Origin: Bacteroidales bacterium
Lineage (GTDB): Bacteria > Bacteroidota > Bacteroidia > Bacteroidales > Tenuifilaceae
DNA: 64,000 nt
Assembly: GCA_016931855.1 (NCBI GenBank)
Contig: JAFGDZ010000048.1
Span: forward strand, 108,012 to 172,011
Direction of reading: 5' to 3'
The notes under the pieces were generated by a model. The model saw only the letters and a list, made by a program, of their open reading frames with translations, was not told the origin of the DNA and did not search any database. Positions 1 through 9,573 of this stretch are shown here, in pieces; position 1 is the first letter of the stretch; every line of letters begins with the position of its first letter. Position numbers and translations under genes: made by a program.

Positions 1-978
1 CTTGCACCGCCTTTTCCCGCGTTCTGTTACGAGATAAACCTCCTCCGACAAAAGCAGATCAGATATGAATAGAAGTTCTTCTTTACTCTTATATCCACTG
101 TTAACCTCAATACTCTCTGTATTCGTTGTATTTGATCTGTTTAATACAGCCATCCCATTGCTCGAATACAGGCGTGTATCATCGCCTGTAAAAGAACGTT
201 TTTCACGAGCCTTACCCGTTAGTTCTATGCGCTCCATGACTCCAACAGAACTCCTAAATTCTAGGAGCGTTGAATGCTCTGAGGTAGAGTAGTCAATAAA
301 AATTCTGAAGGCGCTATTTAAACTTCCTCTTTGCTCAAATTGAATATACGAGATATTGTCCGTACCAACGAGTGCATCTACATCTACACTCTTAATGCTA
401 TTAGCCTTAAGTTCAACGCTAATTTTTCTTGGTGCTAGATCAGAATACAGTGTGATATCAATAGTCCTTAGCTCTTTTGAGACAAAAGAAACAGACATTA
501 ATTCGTTTCGTCTTAATGTGAATTTTCTGTTTGCTGATCTCGTAGTTAAGGCGAATAGCTTCTCAGCATTAAGAAATCTCTCTAAAAAAACATCCTTCCC
601 TACATTTAGTAGATCATTGAAAGGTTCAACTGGTATTCCTCCTTGTAGCACTATTCCGCTAAATATATGAGACAGGTTAACGTAGCCAGTTCCAATTTGA
701 TGGAAATTTATAGAGAAGAGCATTATTGGATGCTCTTTTAGGCGCATTGCTTCAGAGAAGTCTATCTCTGCTGCACAACCATTTTTTGTTTTAACTGGGA
801 ATGCAGGGAACTCGGATTCCCAAAAAGGAGCCCAATGGGGGTATCCATCCTTTGGATCATATAGCGTAAGTTTTGCTATATGTAACCCTATCGTCTGTTC
901 GTCATGCTCAACCCTTACTTTGATAGGGTTATAGGCAAAAGCAAAGCCTGAAGGGAATGATGTTATAAATGTAGCCAT
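1..978 (-). CDS. Putative phage tail-tip/baseplate protein (3' part outside window)
   Basis: An open frame starts at the ATG complementary to 976-978 (MATFITSFPSGFAF) and stays open to the left edge, giving 326 visible residues. It lies 5 nt after the stop of the preceding tail gene, as in a late tail operon. The residues are mostly beta-type with no catalytic motif and no transmembrane segment that I can recognise. Position downstream of the tape measure and its neighbour suggests a distal tail or baseplate component. I do not recognise the family. Confidence 0.7.
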   Translation of the reverse strand, partial: MATFITSFPSGFAFAYNPIKVRVEHDEQTIGLHIAKLTLYDPKDGYPHWAPFWESEFPAFPVKTKNGCAAEIDFSEAMRLKEHPIMLFSINFHQIGTGYVNLSHIFSGIVLQGGIPVEPFNDLLNVGKDVFLERFLNAEKLFALTTRSANRKFTLRRNELMSVSFVSKELRTIDITLYSDLAPRKISVELKANSIKSVDVDALVGTDNISYIQFEQRGSLNSAFRIFIDYSTSEHSTLLEFRSSVGVMERIELTGKAREKRSFTGDDTRLYSSNGMAVLNRSNTTNTESIEVNSGYKSKEELLFISDLLLSEEVYLVTERGKRRCK

Positions 979-983
979 AAAGT

Positions 984-2654
984 TTATGTTGGTATCCGAT
1001 AAGGGATAGTTCTGAATATCATTGAGTCGATAGATGTTCCTTCTTTCTTTAGTGTAAATCTTGATTCTATTGGAATAACTGGTTGACCGTTTAGTATTCG
1101 AGGGATATCCATCCTGAAGGTCTGCCCCTCGATGGGCGAGATGTCTGGCTTTATTGTTACCTCAAACCCATTTTTGCGAACCATTTCATTGAGTGAATAA
1201 AAACTAGTTTTATTATAAACGTTCACAGGGTTAGGATTAGATAAGTAGCTTCCTTTATAGAAGTAAAAAGCAGCGTGAGGTGTTAGCTGATTCTCATCGG
1301 GATATCTATCATAAAGAATCTTATCCTCAGTTACATTATTATAAAGGTTTACTACTTCTGAGGCTCTTTTGCAAAACATGATTGGGCAAGGATCAATACC
1401 CTCTCCCCCAATCGTAGTTCCATTTATGTTTATTTCCGAATTTACAAGCCTTAGAGAACCAATCCCCGCAAGAGGGAACATCCCCTCTGTGCTTATTGAT
1501 ATAACGTCTCCTGGCCGCATAAAAGGTGCATGAACATGACGCTCGTAATAGTAAGATAACGAGTTTTCTATTTTAAGTTCAGTCAAATCTTTAGTGGGTG
1601 TGTACGTTAACTCTTTATCGTTATACCTTATGCTTAGGCTAAGCGTGCTTGCATTTACGGGTTTAATTGATAAATCATCAATAGGCTTAATCTCTTGTTT
1701 TGCCTCCCTTAAGTCTAATATGCTACTCCAGCTTCTAAGGAATACATTTCCTTTCCCATCTGGGAATATTCCTGCCCCAAGCAGTGCCATTACACTCTTC
1801 AGGAATTCTGCAACCGTGCATGTAGGTACAAGTCTACGAACAAAAAGTTTCCCTTGATCCTGTTCACTTGTGATAATTGTATCTGCAGTATTGTGAAGAA
1901 TAACTATATCATCAATGTTTAACCACGTTGCCCCTGTGGTGTAATCTGAACAATCAAGGGTTAATCCCTGCTGACTAAAGATATACTCTAGCGCTGTTCT
2001 TAGCTTTAAAAAAGGAGTGCACAGGAAACCTTTAGGACATGAGATAGAAATGAGCCTATCTTCGTTTTTTGTATGAAACACTCCGTTTTCGTATGCCTCT
2101 AGCGAAGGTTGGTAAACATTCCCTGCAGTTGGATTTTCTACCATGTACCTGTGCTTATTTAAAGGGATGGGGGTTTCTATGCTGGGGAACATCCCAGCAA
2201 CACAGAACACGGATATTCCATGATCCTCATATGTTCCTTGCATCAGACTTTGCAAGTAATCTATAAGTTCATCAAGAGAGTTCTTTCTTATCACGAAATC
2301 ATTGAAAACATCGGGCATTTTCTTCTCTGCAAAACTGGTGTTAATTCCATCTTCAATGGATAGGGAGCATTCAAAACCTTTTTTACGATCAGAGTCAATA
2401 ACTCTTAGCGTAGCCTCTTTTTGAAAGGCACTAGCCATTATGATAACAGCATGTCCGTTGGATGCATTTTCATCTCTTAATATATCAATGCGATTAGGAT
2501 TATTTAAAAGCCGTGCATTCTTTTCGGTGAAAGGCAGATTGAAAGGAAGGGATGCCCCTGCTGTATTAAGCCCCAGAAAAGCTTTTCTTACAAAGGATAT
2601 TGCAGCATCTAACTTTAAATCGAAGTACTCACCTGTATCCCTATGAACTATCAT
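984..2654 (-). CDS. Putative distal tail / tail-associated structural protein
   Basis: A 556-residue protein whose start overlaps the tape-measure stop by 4 nt (ATGA). It is the first gene after the tape measure, the slot usually held by distal-tail (Dit) or tail-associated (Tal) proteins in siphoviruses. The N-terminal half has mixed alpha/beta character; the segment around residues 380-420 (MRPGDVISISTEG) is beta-rich and fits a hub or beta-sandwich domain. No enzymatic signature is seen. Assignment rests on gene order; the family is not recognised. Confidence 0.65.
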   Translation of the reverse strand: MIVHRDTGEYFDLKLDAAISFVRKAFLGLNTAGASLPFNLPFTEKNARLLNNPNRIDILRDENASNGHAVIIMASAFQKEATLRVIDSDRKKGFECSLSIEDGINTSFAEKKMPDVFNDFVIRKNSLDELIDYLQSLMQGTYEDHGISVFCVAGMFPSIETPIPLNKHRYMVENPTAGNVYQPSLEAYENGVFHTKNEDRLISISCPKGFLCTPFLKLRTALEYIFSQQGLTLDCSDYTTGATWLNIDDIVILHNTADTIITSEQDQGKLFVRRLVPTCTVAEFLKSVMALLGAGIFPDGKGNVFLRSWSSILDLREAKQEIKPIDDLSIKPVNASTLSLSIRYNDKELTYTPTKDLTELKIENSLSYYYERHVHAPFMRPGDVISISTEGMFPLAGIGSLRLVNSEININGTTIGGEGIDPCPIMFCKRASEVVNLYNNVTEDKILYDRYPDENQLTPHAAFYFYKGSYLSNPNPVNVYNKTSFYSLNEMVRKNGFEVTIKPDISPIEGQTFRMDIPRILNGQPVIPIESRFTLKKEGTSIDSMIFRTIPYRIPT

Positions 2655-5600
2655 AATGACAAGTTTTTATTTACCATATCCATTTTCTTTTCTGCCTCTT
2701 TAAGTGAGAAATAGTTAACCTCAGCTTGTATCGGCTCCTCCGAGAGTTTCAAAAGGATATAATGTAGTTGTTGAAGTACGCTTGTTAATTCTTTTTCGCT
2801 AGAACCTGATTCCTCTTTGCCTGTATATCCTCCTTCTGCAAAACCTTCAGGAAGTGGGTTGGCAGACGTTCGTCTTCTTCTTACTGTTTCAATTTTCCTT
2901 ACTAAAGGAATTACCTCGGGGTGTCGCATCTCCTCTTGAGCAACAAAATACTCGCCTCGGTGGTACGGCCTTCCATCATATAGGTAGCCAGCCACTTCGT
3001 ATTTATCCCCATCCCCAGTATAGCCACCATCGGCAAAACCTTTGTTTTTAAGGGTTACATTTCCTTCTAGTGCAGGCTTCGGTGGTTTAGTTTTGCTTGC
3101 CGAGCCACTCCCCGGTGATTCCAGCGTAAGGCTTTTTATGCGCTTTCGCTCAGCATTTGCTGCAGATATTTGAGCGGCTCCTGTTACTGCTAGTAGTGCA
3201 GTTAGAGCTGTTGCTGCAATCGAGCCAGCAATTGGCCCAAGCGTGGCTATACTGGTAGCCCATGCACCCATTATTCCCTGTGCTAGGGATGCTGAAATTT
3301 GCGCAACCTGCATGGCAAAGTTTGCATCGGCATACTTCTTTTGTATCTCAAGAGCCTCTTTTTTCTCTTGGTACTCAAGTTGCGATTTCTGTTCAGCAAA
3401 TTGCTCTTGTGAAATGATACCAGCATTTAACTGCTCCTGAAGTGCTGAAAGGCGCTGTGCGTATTCTGCTTCTAGATTGGCTGTTTCGGCTTGCTGAATA
3501 GCTTGTATCGCATTAGACCCTAGGTTGAGAACATTGGATACGCGTTGTGTTAATTCTTGAGCATACTTTATTCTTAATTGCAATTTAGCTGTTTCGAACT
3601 CTTCCTCTGATATCAACTTCTGAGCATATTGCTCTTTTAACAGATCCATTTCCTGATCAAAAAGTTCAGAGGTTGTAATTAGCCCATACTGCTGACGCAC
3701 AGCCATTCGCTCATCCTCATACTTGCGCTCAATGGCCGTTTTGGCTATTTGATACGCTTCATCAGAAAGCAACCGCTGTCCGGTCTCCTCATTCCTTGCC
3801 TCGTACAAGCGGTTAAGGGCTTCTAGTTCCTCCTTTTGTCGCTCGTCAAGTGTTTTAACAAAGACCTGCTTTTCAAGTTCTGCAGCCTTATTTAGAAACT
3901 CCTTTTGCGCTGCAAGCCGTAACTTTTGAGCCTCCTTATCGGCTTCAGCAATGGCTTTAGCGTTCGCTTTAATTGCCTCTTGCTGTAACTCGGCATTCTT
4001 AAATTCCGTCTGTTTTATTGCCTCTCCCTGAGCAATGAGTAGCGACAGACGCTCCTGTGCAAAAGAAGCCTCAAGGTTTCTAGTCTTTATAGCAAGCAGG
4101 GTTTTATCCTTTTCCTGCTCATTCAGCTTTTCGAGGGCAATTTTGTGACCTTCGTCCAGGAGCGCGAGCTGCTCTTCCTGAGTTTTTTTGAATGCCTCAA
4201 GCTGCGCTTTATCAGCCTTATCATTTGCTGCGAGAACGGCATCAAGCAGCTGCTGTTCAAACTGAAGAACCTGTTGCTTCTCAAGCCCTTTTATCTTTAG
4301 CTTTCGGGTAAGGCTTTCTATTGTAGCCTTCTCTACCGCTTCATTGTACTGCTTTTCTGTAATTAAATTGTCGGAAAGGTCTTTCTTTAGCTTTATTTGA
4401 ATCTGAAGGAGCGCTTGCTCTTCGCGCTTTATTTGCGCCTCGATAAACTTCTTGTGCTCCTCTTCCTTTTCGCGCTTAATGGCATTAATAAGTTCCGCTT
4501 CTTGAGACGCTAGCTCGTTAGTACGTTTGTAGTACTCCATTTCGGCCTTGTTGCGTTCCGCTGCAGCCTGAGCCAACTTTTCGTTTGTCTCAGCATCGTT
4601 CTCTGCGCGAGCAGCCTCTGCTTCCATTATCCTGGAGTTTTCATCAGCGATTGCCTTTTTCTCCTCTGCGCGCTTTCGTTCCAACGCCATTGCCTCTCTA
4701 ACCTTTGCGAGCCGTAGTTCTTCTGTGAATAAGTCCTTCTTTTTAGATTCGTTTTTCAGCTTTTCAACCTTTAGCTCAAGAGCAGAATCTTCTACAAGAT
4801 TATCCCTTTTGCGTTTTGCCAAAGCCTGTTTAGCCTTTTCTAACTCGATGGCCTCCATGGCCTTCTCGTTAATCTTCTTCATCTCATCCCCAACAAAGGG
4901 AAGGCTTTCGGCCAACTTCATTAGCCATGCTATTGCATCTATTATAAAGTCCAAAAATTTGCCTACCACCTTTTGAACAAGGCTTAGTAGCCAGTCTAAT
5001 AATGCACCTAGCGGCGCAAGTATTTGGTTGAACTTGTTGGTAGCCTCTTCGGAACTATTAATTGCCTTTTTGAAGGCCATAAACACTACTACAATAGCTG
5101 CTAAAATAACACCTACTGGATTTGCTATAATAGCATTAAATGCAGCCTTAAGTCCATAAAACCCTTTTGCTACAAGTCCAACAGGACCAGGCATTGAGGT
5201 TAGCTGCTCGCCAAGGCTTTTGCCAGAGTTTTTCAGATCTCCCATCCGTCCACGTACGGATGATAGCTCTGTTTGCAGCTGAGCGTAAGCGGCAGGATCT
5301 GCTGCTTCGCTGGTGTTATCTAGCTGCTTTTGTAAATCGTTAGCCCTTTTGCGAAGTTGGGTCATGGTCATGTCGCCCACTTGCATGGTTTTCTCTAACT
5401 TGTTAAGAGACTCCTCTTCCTCTTTAATTGCTACACTATTCTCTTTAACCTTATTTGAGTATGCAGCAATTTCGTCGCGAGCGCCTTCGAAAGTTCCCTT
5501 TAGCTCCTTGTACTTGTTAGATGAAGTGTCGCCTGCCTTTTCAAGCGCGACCATGGCTTTCTCTGCCTCCTTCATTTGTTTAGAGGCGTCCTTCATCTCC

Positions 5601-5728
5601 TTGTTTAGCCGGGTGTTCTCGACCTTAAGGGTTCTTATTTTATTAGAAAGCGCATTAACTTCCCCTTGTACGCCTTTTGCGTCGAGGGAAAGGATCCACT
5701 TTATTTGATCGTCCTTTAGCTTTGCCAT
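2651..5728 (-). CDS. Phage tail tape measure protein
   Basis: A 1025-residue protein with the typical tape-measure pattern: long coiled coil at residues 15-160, a hydrophobic segment near 180-225 (AIIANPVGVILAAIVVVFMA), a second at about 240-270, then several hundred residues of highly charged K/E/Q-rich helix and another hydrophobic patch near 840-880. It sets tail length and usually contributes to DNA passage through the cell envelope. The start overlaps the previous stop by one base (TAATG). A Gly-rich tail near residues 940-990 contains two copies of FADGGYTG/FAEGGYTG, a repeat common at the ends of such proteins. Confidence 0.92.
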   Translation of the reverse strand: MAKLKDDQIKWILSLDAKGVQGEVNALSNKIRTLKVENTRLNKEMKDASKQMKEAEKAMVALEKAGDTSSNKYKELKGTFEGARDEIAAYSNKVKENSVAIKEEEESLNKLEKTMQVGDMTMTQLRKRANDLQKQLDNTSEAADPAAYAQLQTELSSVRGRMGDLKNSGKSLGEQLTSMPGPVGLVAKGFYGLKAAFNAIIANPVGVILAAIVVVFMAFKKAINSSEEATNKFNQILAPLGALLDWLLSLVQKVVGKFLDFIIDAIAWLMKLAESLPFVGDEMKKINEKAMEAIELEKAKQALAKRKRDNLVEDSALELKVEKLKNESKKKDLFTEELRLAKVREAMALERKRAEEKKAIADENSRIMEAEAARAENDAETNEKLAQAAAERNKAEMEYYKRTNELASQEAELINAIKREKEEEHKKFIEAQIKREEQALLQIQIKLKKDLSDNLITEKQYNEAVEKATIESLTRKLKIKGLEKQQVLQFEQQLLDAVLAANDKADKAQLEAFKKTQEEQLALLDEGHKIALEKLNEQEKDKTLLAIKTRNLEASFAQERLSLLIAQGEAIKQTEFKNAELQQEAIKANAKAIAEADKEAQKLRLAAQKEFLNKAAELEKQVFVKTLDERQKEELEALNRLYEARNEETGQRLLSDEAYQIAKTAIERKYEDERMAVRQQYGLITTSELFDQEMDLLKEQYAQKLISEEEFETAKLQLRIKYAQELTQRVSNVLNLGSNAIQAIQQAETANLEAEYAQRLSALQEQLNAGIISQEQFAEQKSQLEYQEKKEALEIQKKYADANFAMQVAQISASLAQGIMGAWATSIATLGPIAGSIAATALTALLAVTGAAQISAANAERKRIKSLTLESPGSGSASKTKPPKPALEGNVTLKNKGFADGGYTGDGDKYEVAGYLYDGRPYHRGEYFVAQEEMRHPEVIPLVRKIETVRRRRTSANPLPEGFAEGGYTGKEESGSSEKELTSVLQQLHYILLKLSEEPIQAEVNYFSLKEAEKKMDMVNKNLSL

Positions 5729-6183
5729 TACTTTTGCTCTTCAAGTGCCTGCTTAAGTCTTTCTCCTATAACATCGTGTACCCGTTTCCCGTACTGGTAT
5801 TTTATTGTTGGTAGGGTAGTTCTGTAAAGAATCCCCCACACCTGCGCATTATAAATTCGGTGGTTTCCGAACTTCTTCATATCGAGGAAGCGGGTGTGAA
5901 GCGCAATTTCTGACGACACGATGAACTGCCCTCCCTGCATCTTAATGGAGTAGTCGGCATCGTTAAGTGACTTGATGAGCCGTCCTGTTCGCTTTAATGG
6001 GGAAGCGTTCCTTTTCTTGTAGGACTTCAAATCCTTCCCTTTTATGTAGATGCTGTGCTCAGCAATGAGCTTCTGCGCTTTATATATATTCAGCGCATCG
6101 CGGTCTAGCACCTTTACTACGAACTCGGCTTTTGATATGTCGTCGGAAATCATGCTTTCGATTTTATTCGAAAGTATGTACAC
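5728..6183 (-). CDS. Putative tail completion/minor tail protein
   Basis: A 151-residue protein directly upstream of the tape measure, overlapping its start by one base. Residues 60-140 include a basic stretch, a beta segment (QGGQFIVSSEIALHTRFLDM) and a C-terminal helix ending in KQALEEQK. The location and size resemble HK97 gp10-like or virion morphogenesis proteins that act at the tail terminus, but the similarity is too weak to name a family. An internal ATG at residue 11 could be the true start. It begins a new cistron after the terminator at 6206-6229. Confidence 0.6.
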   Translation of the reverse strand: MYILSNKIESMISDDISKAEFVVKVLDRDALNIYKAQKLIAEHSIYIKGKDLKSYKKRNASPLKRTGRLIKSLNDADYSIKMQGGQFIVSSEIALHTRFLDMKKFGNHRIYNAQVWGILYRTTLPTIKYQYGKRVHDVIGERLKQALEEQK

Positions 6184-6205
6184 TCAAATCCTTGCAAAAG
6201 GACAA

Positions 6206-6229
6206 AGGCTGCCTCGTTGGAAGCAGCCT
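6206..6229 (-). terminator. Intrinsic terminator after the lysis cassette
   Basis: On the minus strand a 7-bp stem (AGGCTGC/GCAGCCT) with a 10-nt loop is followed by TTGTCCTTTT. It lies between the u-spanin stop at 6252 and the next start at 6183, so it would separate lysis from tail transcription or attenuate it. Confidence 0.6.
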
Positions 6230-6251
6230 CTGCAAGTAAAAATGAGCAGGG

Positions 6252-6731
6252 TTAAAAAAAGGAGAGAAATTTATTTTTGAATCGAAGGATGAGAACTATT
6301 AGCAGAATTATTACTACACAAACGGATATGACTTTGATGTTTCGGGATGTATTTGATTTAGTTTGCTCAACTGAAGTTTCCTGCTGAACCTCATCGGTTC
6401 TATTCTGTTCAGATGATACTGAGTCTGCAATTGATTCCGTATCTATAGCCTCCGTAACAGCCTCCTGTGTGTAGTCTGCGCTGTATTCTTCCTCATACAC
6501 TAGGTGCTGATTCCCTTCGGGGTCTGGAGCAGAGTAAAAACGTGTTACTGTTTTTCCTTTATCGGTTGTGCGGATTGTGGCCTTAATGGAGCTAATCCGT
6601 TCAAGTTCAGAAAGGCGGTTTTGCTTTATGCTCTCCACGCTATTAACGCTAAGAGCGCTCTCCTCTGCTATTCGTTTTGTACCGCATGAAGCGAGAACAA
6701 CGATACTAAGAAAAATATAGAGTAGCCTCAT
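6252..6731 (-). CDS. Candidate unimolecular spanin (lipoprotein with C-terminal membrane anchor)
   Basis: A 159-residue protein with an N-terminal lipoprotein signal (lipobox LASC, cysteine at residue 16), a charged, Glu/Ser/Thr-rich periplasmic stretch, and a C-terminal transmembrane segment at about residues 134-149 followed by RFKNKF. Outer-membrane lipid anchor plus inner-membrane helix in one chain is the definition of a u-spanin, as in phage T1 gp11; such proteins fuse the two membranes at the last step of lysis. It overlaps the endolysin 3' end by 26 nt and follows holin and endolysin, which is the expected place. The functional call is inferred from topology and context; no sequence similarity is claimed. 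Confidence 0.72.
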   Translation of the reverse strand: MRLLYIFLSIVVLASCGTKRIAEESALSVNSVESIKQNRLSELERISSIKATIRTTDKGKTVTRFYSAPDPEGNQHLVYEEEYSADYTQEAVTEAIDTESIADSVSSEQNRTDEVQQETSVEQTKSNTSRNIKVISVCVVIILLIVLILRFKNKFLSFF

Positions 6732-7131
6732 CTTCCCTTCGTTTTACAAGTCCGTTAAGCTTTTCCCCTTTAGAGTAAATCCATCTTGAAAACTCATTGG
6801 AAATACTTTTGTCTGAAGCATTTTTTAGCAGCTTCTTTTTTAGCGTTGAGCCATTGAACTTTGATGCGCCAACGTTAAAAACGAAGGAAACCAGCGCATC
6901 GAACTGGTTCTGATTTAGCGCAACCTTGGTGCGTAAAACAGCATCTTCGGCTTCAGCCAAATCCTCCTTAAGAAATTGCTCGGCCTGTTGCTCGGTTATG
7001 GTATCGCCATCTTTGACTCCCTTTGTGTGACCGTACCCAATTGTAAGCACTCCTGCAGGGCATAGGTATGCCTTTAGTCGAAGCGTTTCGTGACCTTTTA
7101 TTAGGTTAATCCCTTTTTGACTTGTCTTCAT
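6706..7131 (-). CDS. Phage endolysin, GH24 lysozyme
   Basis: A 141-residue muramidase of the T4/P21 type. Glu15 (GHETLRLKAY) is the expected catalytic acid; YLCPAGVLTIGYGHT follows, with Thr30 at the T4 Thr26 position and Cys24 where T4 has Asp20, a variant common in lambdoid-like GH24 enzymes. The fold core NQFDALVSFVFNVG and the C-terminal GLVKRREDEATLY are typical. There is no signal peptide, so export must depend on the holin encoded just upstream, whose 3' end it overlaps by 26 nt. Confidence 0.93.
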   Translation of the reverse strand: MKTSQKGINLIKGHETLRLKAYLCPAGVLTIGYGHTKGVKDGDTITEQQAEQFLKEDLAEAEDAVLRTKVALNQNQFDALVSFVFNVGASKFNGSTLKKKLLKNASDKSISNEFSRWIYSKGEKLNGLVKRREDEATLYFS

Positions 7132-7594
7132 TGGTTTCCTCCATTATTTTTTCAAGTTGGATATCGAAATGCCTCTCGGCCTTATTCACCATTACCTTCT
7201 GCAGAACCTTTGCCCACTTAGCATCGTTCTCGCTAGATTCGTTTTCGAGGATGCTCCAAATCTGTACAAAGCAAAAAAAGCCTGCTGTGAAATTGGCTAG
7301 AAACATGCCATCTAGGAAGTAGAGCACCTTAACATCAATAAGGTATGCTAACACTAGAAGGAGATAGATTTTAATAAGGGTGTTGAACACCTTACTAGCG
7401 TAGTTGCTTCTGAACTTTCCGTTGTTGGAGCCGGGGTACTTTTTTCTAACCCTCCTAGATAGGCTGTACGCGGTGTACATATCTACTAGAATCGCAAAAA
7501 CGCAAATAAGAAATATCTCAAAGGTTGGTTGTATAAGGGCTATTAGTCCTCCAAAAAGAGAAAATAGCCACTTAAAAGTTAGATTCAAATTCAT
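7106..7594 (-). CDS. Phage holin family protein
   Basis: A 162-residue membrane protein with about four hydrophobic segments (residues 10-40 and 70-115) and a charged C-terminal tail ending EDKSKRD. It resembles the phage holin_4/toxin-secretion holin family common in Bacteroidota prophages. It would form inner-membrane lesions that release the endolysin encoded immediately downstream. Holin, endolysin and u-spanin overlap pairwise and form one lysis cassette. Confidence 0.8.
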   Translation of the reverse strand: MNLNLTFKWLFSLFGGLIALIQPTFEIFLICVFAILVDMYTAYSLSRRVRKKYPGSNNGKFRSNYASKVFNTLIKIYLLLVLAYLIDVKVLYFLDGMFLANFTAGFFCFVQIWSILENESSENDAKWAKVLQKVMVNKAERHFDIQLEKIMEETNEDKSKRD

Positions 7595-7641
7595 TGCTGC
7601 CTGAGTTTTATGTAGTGTAAGATTGAATTTGCTCCTTATTG

Positions 7642-9090
7642 CTAGGATGTCTTCTTAAGAGATATTTTATACCCATTTGGCTTATAGGTGTCCGTCCCAT
7701 CGCTAAATGACGAGAATATGTATAGGAAGTCGTCTTTAATTATGTGACCAAAATACCCACCCATATGCCCTGTAGTATATTGAATGTCTTGGCCCCACCA
7801 ATTTTCTCCTTCAATTGGCGCTGCAATTACTGGGTTTCGAGAGTCCTTTGTCCATGTATTAGTCTCGGAGCTATAAACCATAAGTCCTTGGCTACGCTTA
7901 TTGCTAAATAAATTGGCATCATCGTTTCGTAGCCCTGTACCTCCCACAAGGAGGTTTAGTTGATTATTATAAACTATGGGGACTGCAGTATCAATATGAT
8001 TTCCTGTCCAAGACTTATCTGCAGTAGCCTCTGCGATCAGTTGTGATGATTCTACAACATAGTTTATGATATCCGAGTAGATGATATGGTAAAGTTTCCA
8101 TCCTTCTACGGCACCAATTCTATGAACGACAAACGCATGGAATTTTCCATTAAAAAAAGTAATACTTCCTTGGTTCTCGTGAGGAACTGCAATGTTGGGA
8201 ATTAATAGTTGTGAAGGGGCTTTTGATTTTATATTGAAATTCTCATCGAAAATAATCCAACCAGTAGCCCATCCGTTTGCATTTTTGCCAATAGCGGCGA
8301 CTATAAAATCCGTCCCATATTTTACAGGGCTGGACGACAAATATAATCCTGCAATAGAACTCCAAGGGGTGTCAAACTTCTCATAAAGGAAGTTCTCACC
8401 GTTAATCCACGTCCACGTTACTAAATCTTGAGACTGAAGCATTCCTATGCGAAGAATGTTGTCTGAACCCTTACCGTTAGCAATCATTCTATAGCTTCCA
8501 TCCGAATGCTTCCAAACAGAATTGCAGTGCAGGTATGTGCTAGACCAAGTTCCTGTTGAACCAAAAAGGGGGGTTCTACTGATAAGCGAAGCACGAAGGA
8601 AAGGATTAAAGAATGCAACGTAATTGCCGTTAACGATTCCCCCTGTATCATCTGTTGCCGTATAACGAATTTTATTATTTGCGAAATCTACTTCGGCAAT
8701 ATTACAACTCTTGTAATAGTTGTAGTAAAGCCCCCATTGCTTATCTGGGTCAATGCTTTCCAGTCCTGATACACGAGGTATTGGATTGTTTAGCGTTAGC
8801 CATTTATTGACAGAATCATGCGCAACAACTTGCCACTTCGTCTCTGTGGATAAATTATTCACATTATCATATTCGGAATTACGTATATAAATCTGAGCAA
8901 AAGCATCAGAAAGTTTATCAACTAATGTTACAGCAGGAATATCGCCTCCGCTTTCCGTAAAAAGTTGTTTTAAGCGTTCTATCGAAATGAAGAATGGTTC
9001 TCCATCGGAAGATCGCTCTATTAACAGTTTATCAGAAAGAGCAACTTCTGGAATCTCTGTGAAATCCTCGGAAAATTTTTTTACCTCCAT
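7642..9090 (-). CDS. Tail fibre/receptor-binding protein with beta-propeller-like domain
   Basis: A 482-residue protein. The first 45 residues (VALSDKLLIERSSDGEPFFI, then SIERLKQLF) match the short N-terminal module found on many phage tail fibres. Residues about 150-480 contain repeated aromatic beta blades (DGSYRMIANG, TDFIVAAIGK, NGKFHAFVVH, NNQLNLLVGG, DDFLYIFSSF) like the five-bladed propellers of GH43/GH32/GH68 proteins, so it may bind or cleave a surface glycan. A catalytic acid set cannot be assigned by eye. It follows a terminator at 9142-9168. Confidence 0.72.
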   Translation of the reverse strand: MEVKKFSEDFTEIPEVALSDKLLIERSSDGEPFFISIERLKQLFTESGGDIPAVTLVDKLSDAFAQIYIRNSEYDNVNNLSTETKWQVVAHDSVNKWLTLNNPIPRVSGLESIDPDKQWGLYYNYYKSCNIAEVDFANNKIRYTATDDTGGIVNGNYVAFFNPFLRASLISRTPLFGSTGTWSSTYLHCNSVWKHSDGSYRMIANGKGSDNILRIGMLQSQDLVTWTWINGENFLYEKFDTPWSSIAGLYLSSSPVKYGTDFIVAAIGKNANGWATGWIIFDENFNIKSKAPSQLLIPNIAVPHENQGSITFFNGKFHAFVVHRIGAVEGWKLYHIIYSDIINYVVESSQLIAEATADKSWTGNHIDTAVPIVYNNQLNLLVGGTGLRNDDANLFSNKRSQGLMVYSSETNTWTKDSRNPVIAAPIEGENWWGQDIQYTTGHMGGYFGHIIKDDFLYIFSSFSDGTDTYKPNGYKISLKKTS

Positions 9091-9141
9091 GCGCGTAAAT
9101 TTTACTCAAAGAAGCGCAGGAAAGAGGTATGTAAAAAGGAC

Positions 9142-9168
9142 AAAAAAAGCCGTTCAGAGCTGAACGGC
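9142..9168 (-). terminator. Intrinsic terminator downstream of the 122-aa gene
   Basis: On the minus strand a 9-bp perfect stem (GCCGTTCAG/CTGAACGGC, 2-nt spacer) is followed by seven T. It lies 22 nt after the stop of the gene at 9190-9558. Confidence 0.8.
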
Positions 9169-9189
9169 AATTCGATTCTATACGGTTAT

Positions 9190-9558
9190 TTAGACCTCTC
9201 CTAAGCCAAAATTCTTTGCAAGGGATTCGTTTATGGCCCGTTTTCTCATCTCAGCATTTAGGTTTTTGTAGGCATCCTTTTCACCGTCTAAGGTTAGGCT
9301 ATGCAGGGCGATGCTCATTTCGAATTCACCTTCGGAAATACCTTGGGTGTACAGGTTGTAGTAGTAACTACCCTTTTGCTGCAAATTGTTGAGCAGCTGT
9401 GCGCGCTCCTGAAGCGTAAGTCGGGATTCGAGTATTTGTGCCAGTTTATGAAATGGCACCTGCGCTTTTCCGCACATGCGGATTACCTCGTCTGTGGTAA
9501 GGTCATCAAGGCTCCTACTAAGCTTTAGCTCCTCTTTATTCTCTTGATTCTCGTCCAT
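9190..9558 (-). CDS. Hypothetical helical protein, possible moron gene
   Basis: A 122-residue acidic, helix-rich protein (LTTDEVIRMCGKAQVPFHKL near residues 20-40; no membrane segment). I do not recognise the family. It sits between the tail fibre and the cytosine methylase, with its own -7 box upstream (9574-9581) and its own strong terminator downstream (9142-9168). That arrangement, an independent unit inside late genes, is typical of morons expressed from the silent prophage. Function unknown. Confidence 0.65.
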   Translation of the reverse strand: MDENQENKEELKLSRSLDDLTTDEVIRMCGKAQVPFHKLAQILESRLTLQERAQLLNNLQQKGSYYYNLYTQGISEGEFEMSIALHSLTLDGEKDAYKNLNAEMRKRAINESLAKNFGLGEV

Positions 9559-9573
9559 GGTATTGACTTTTCA

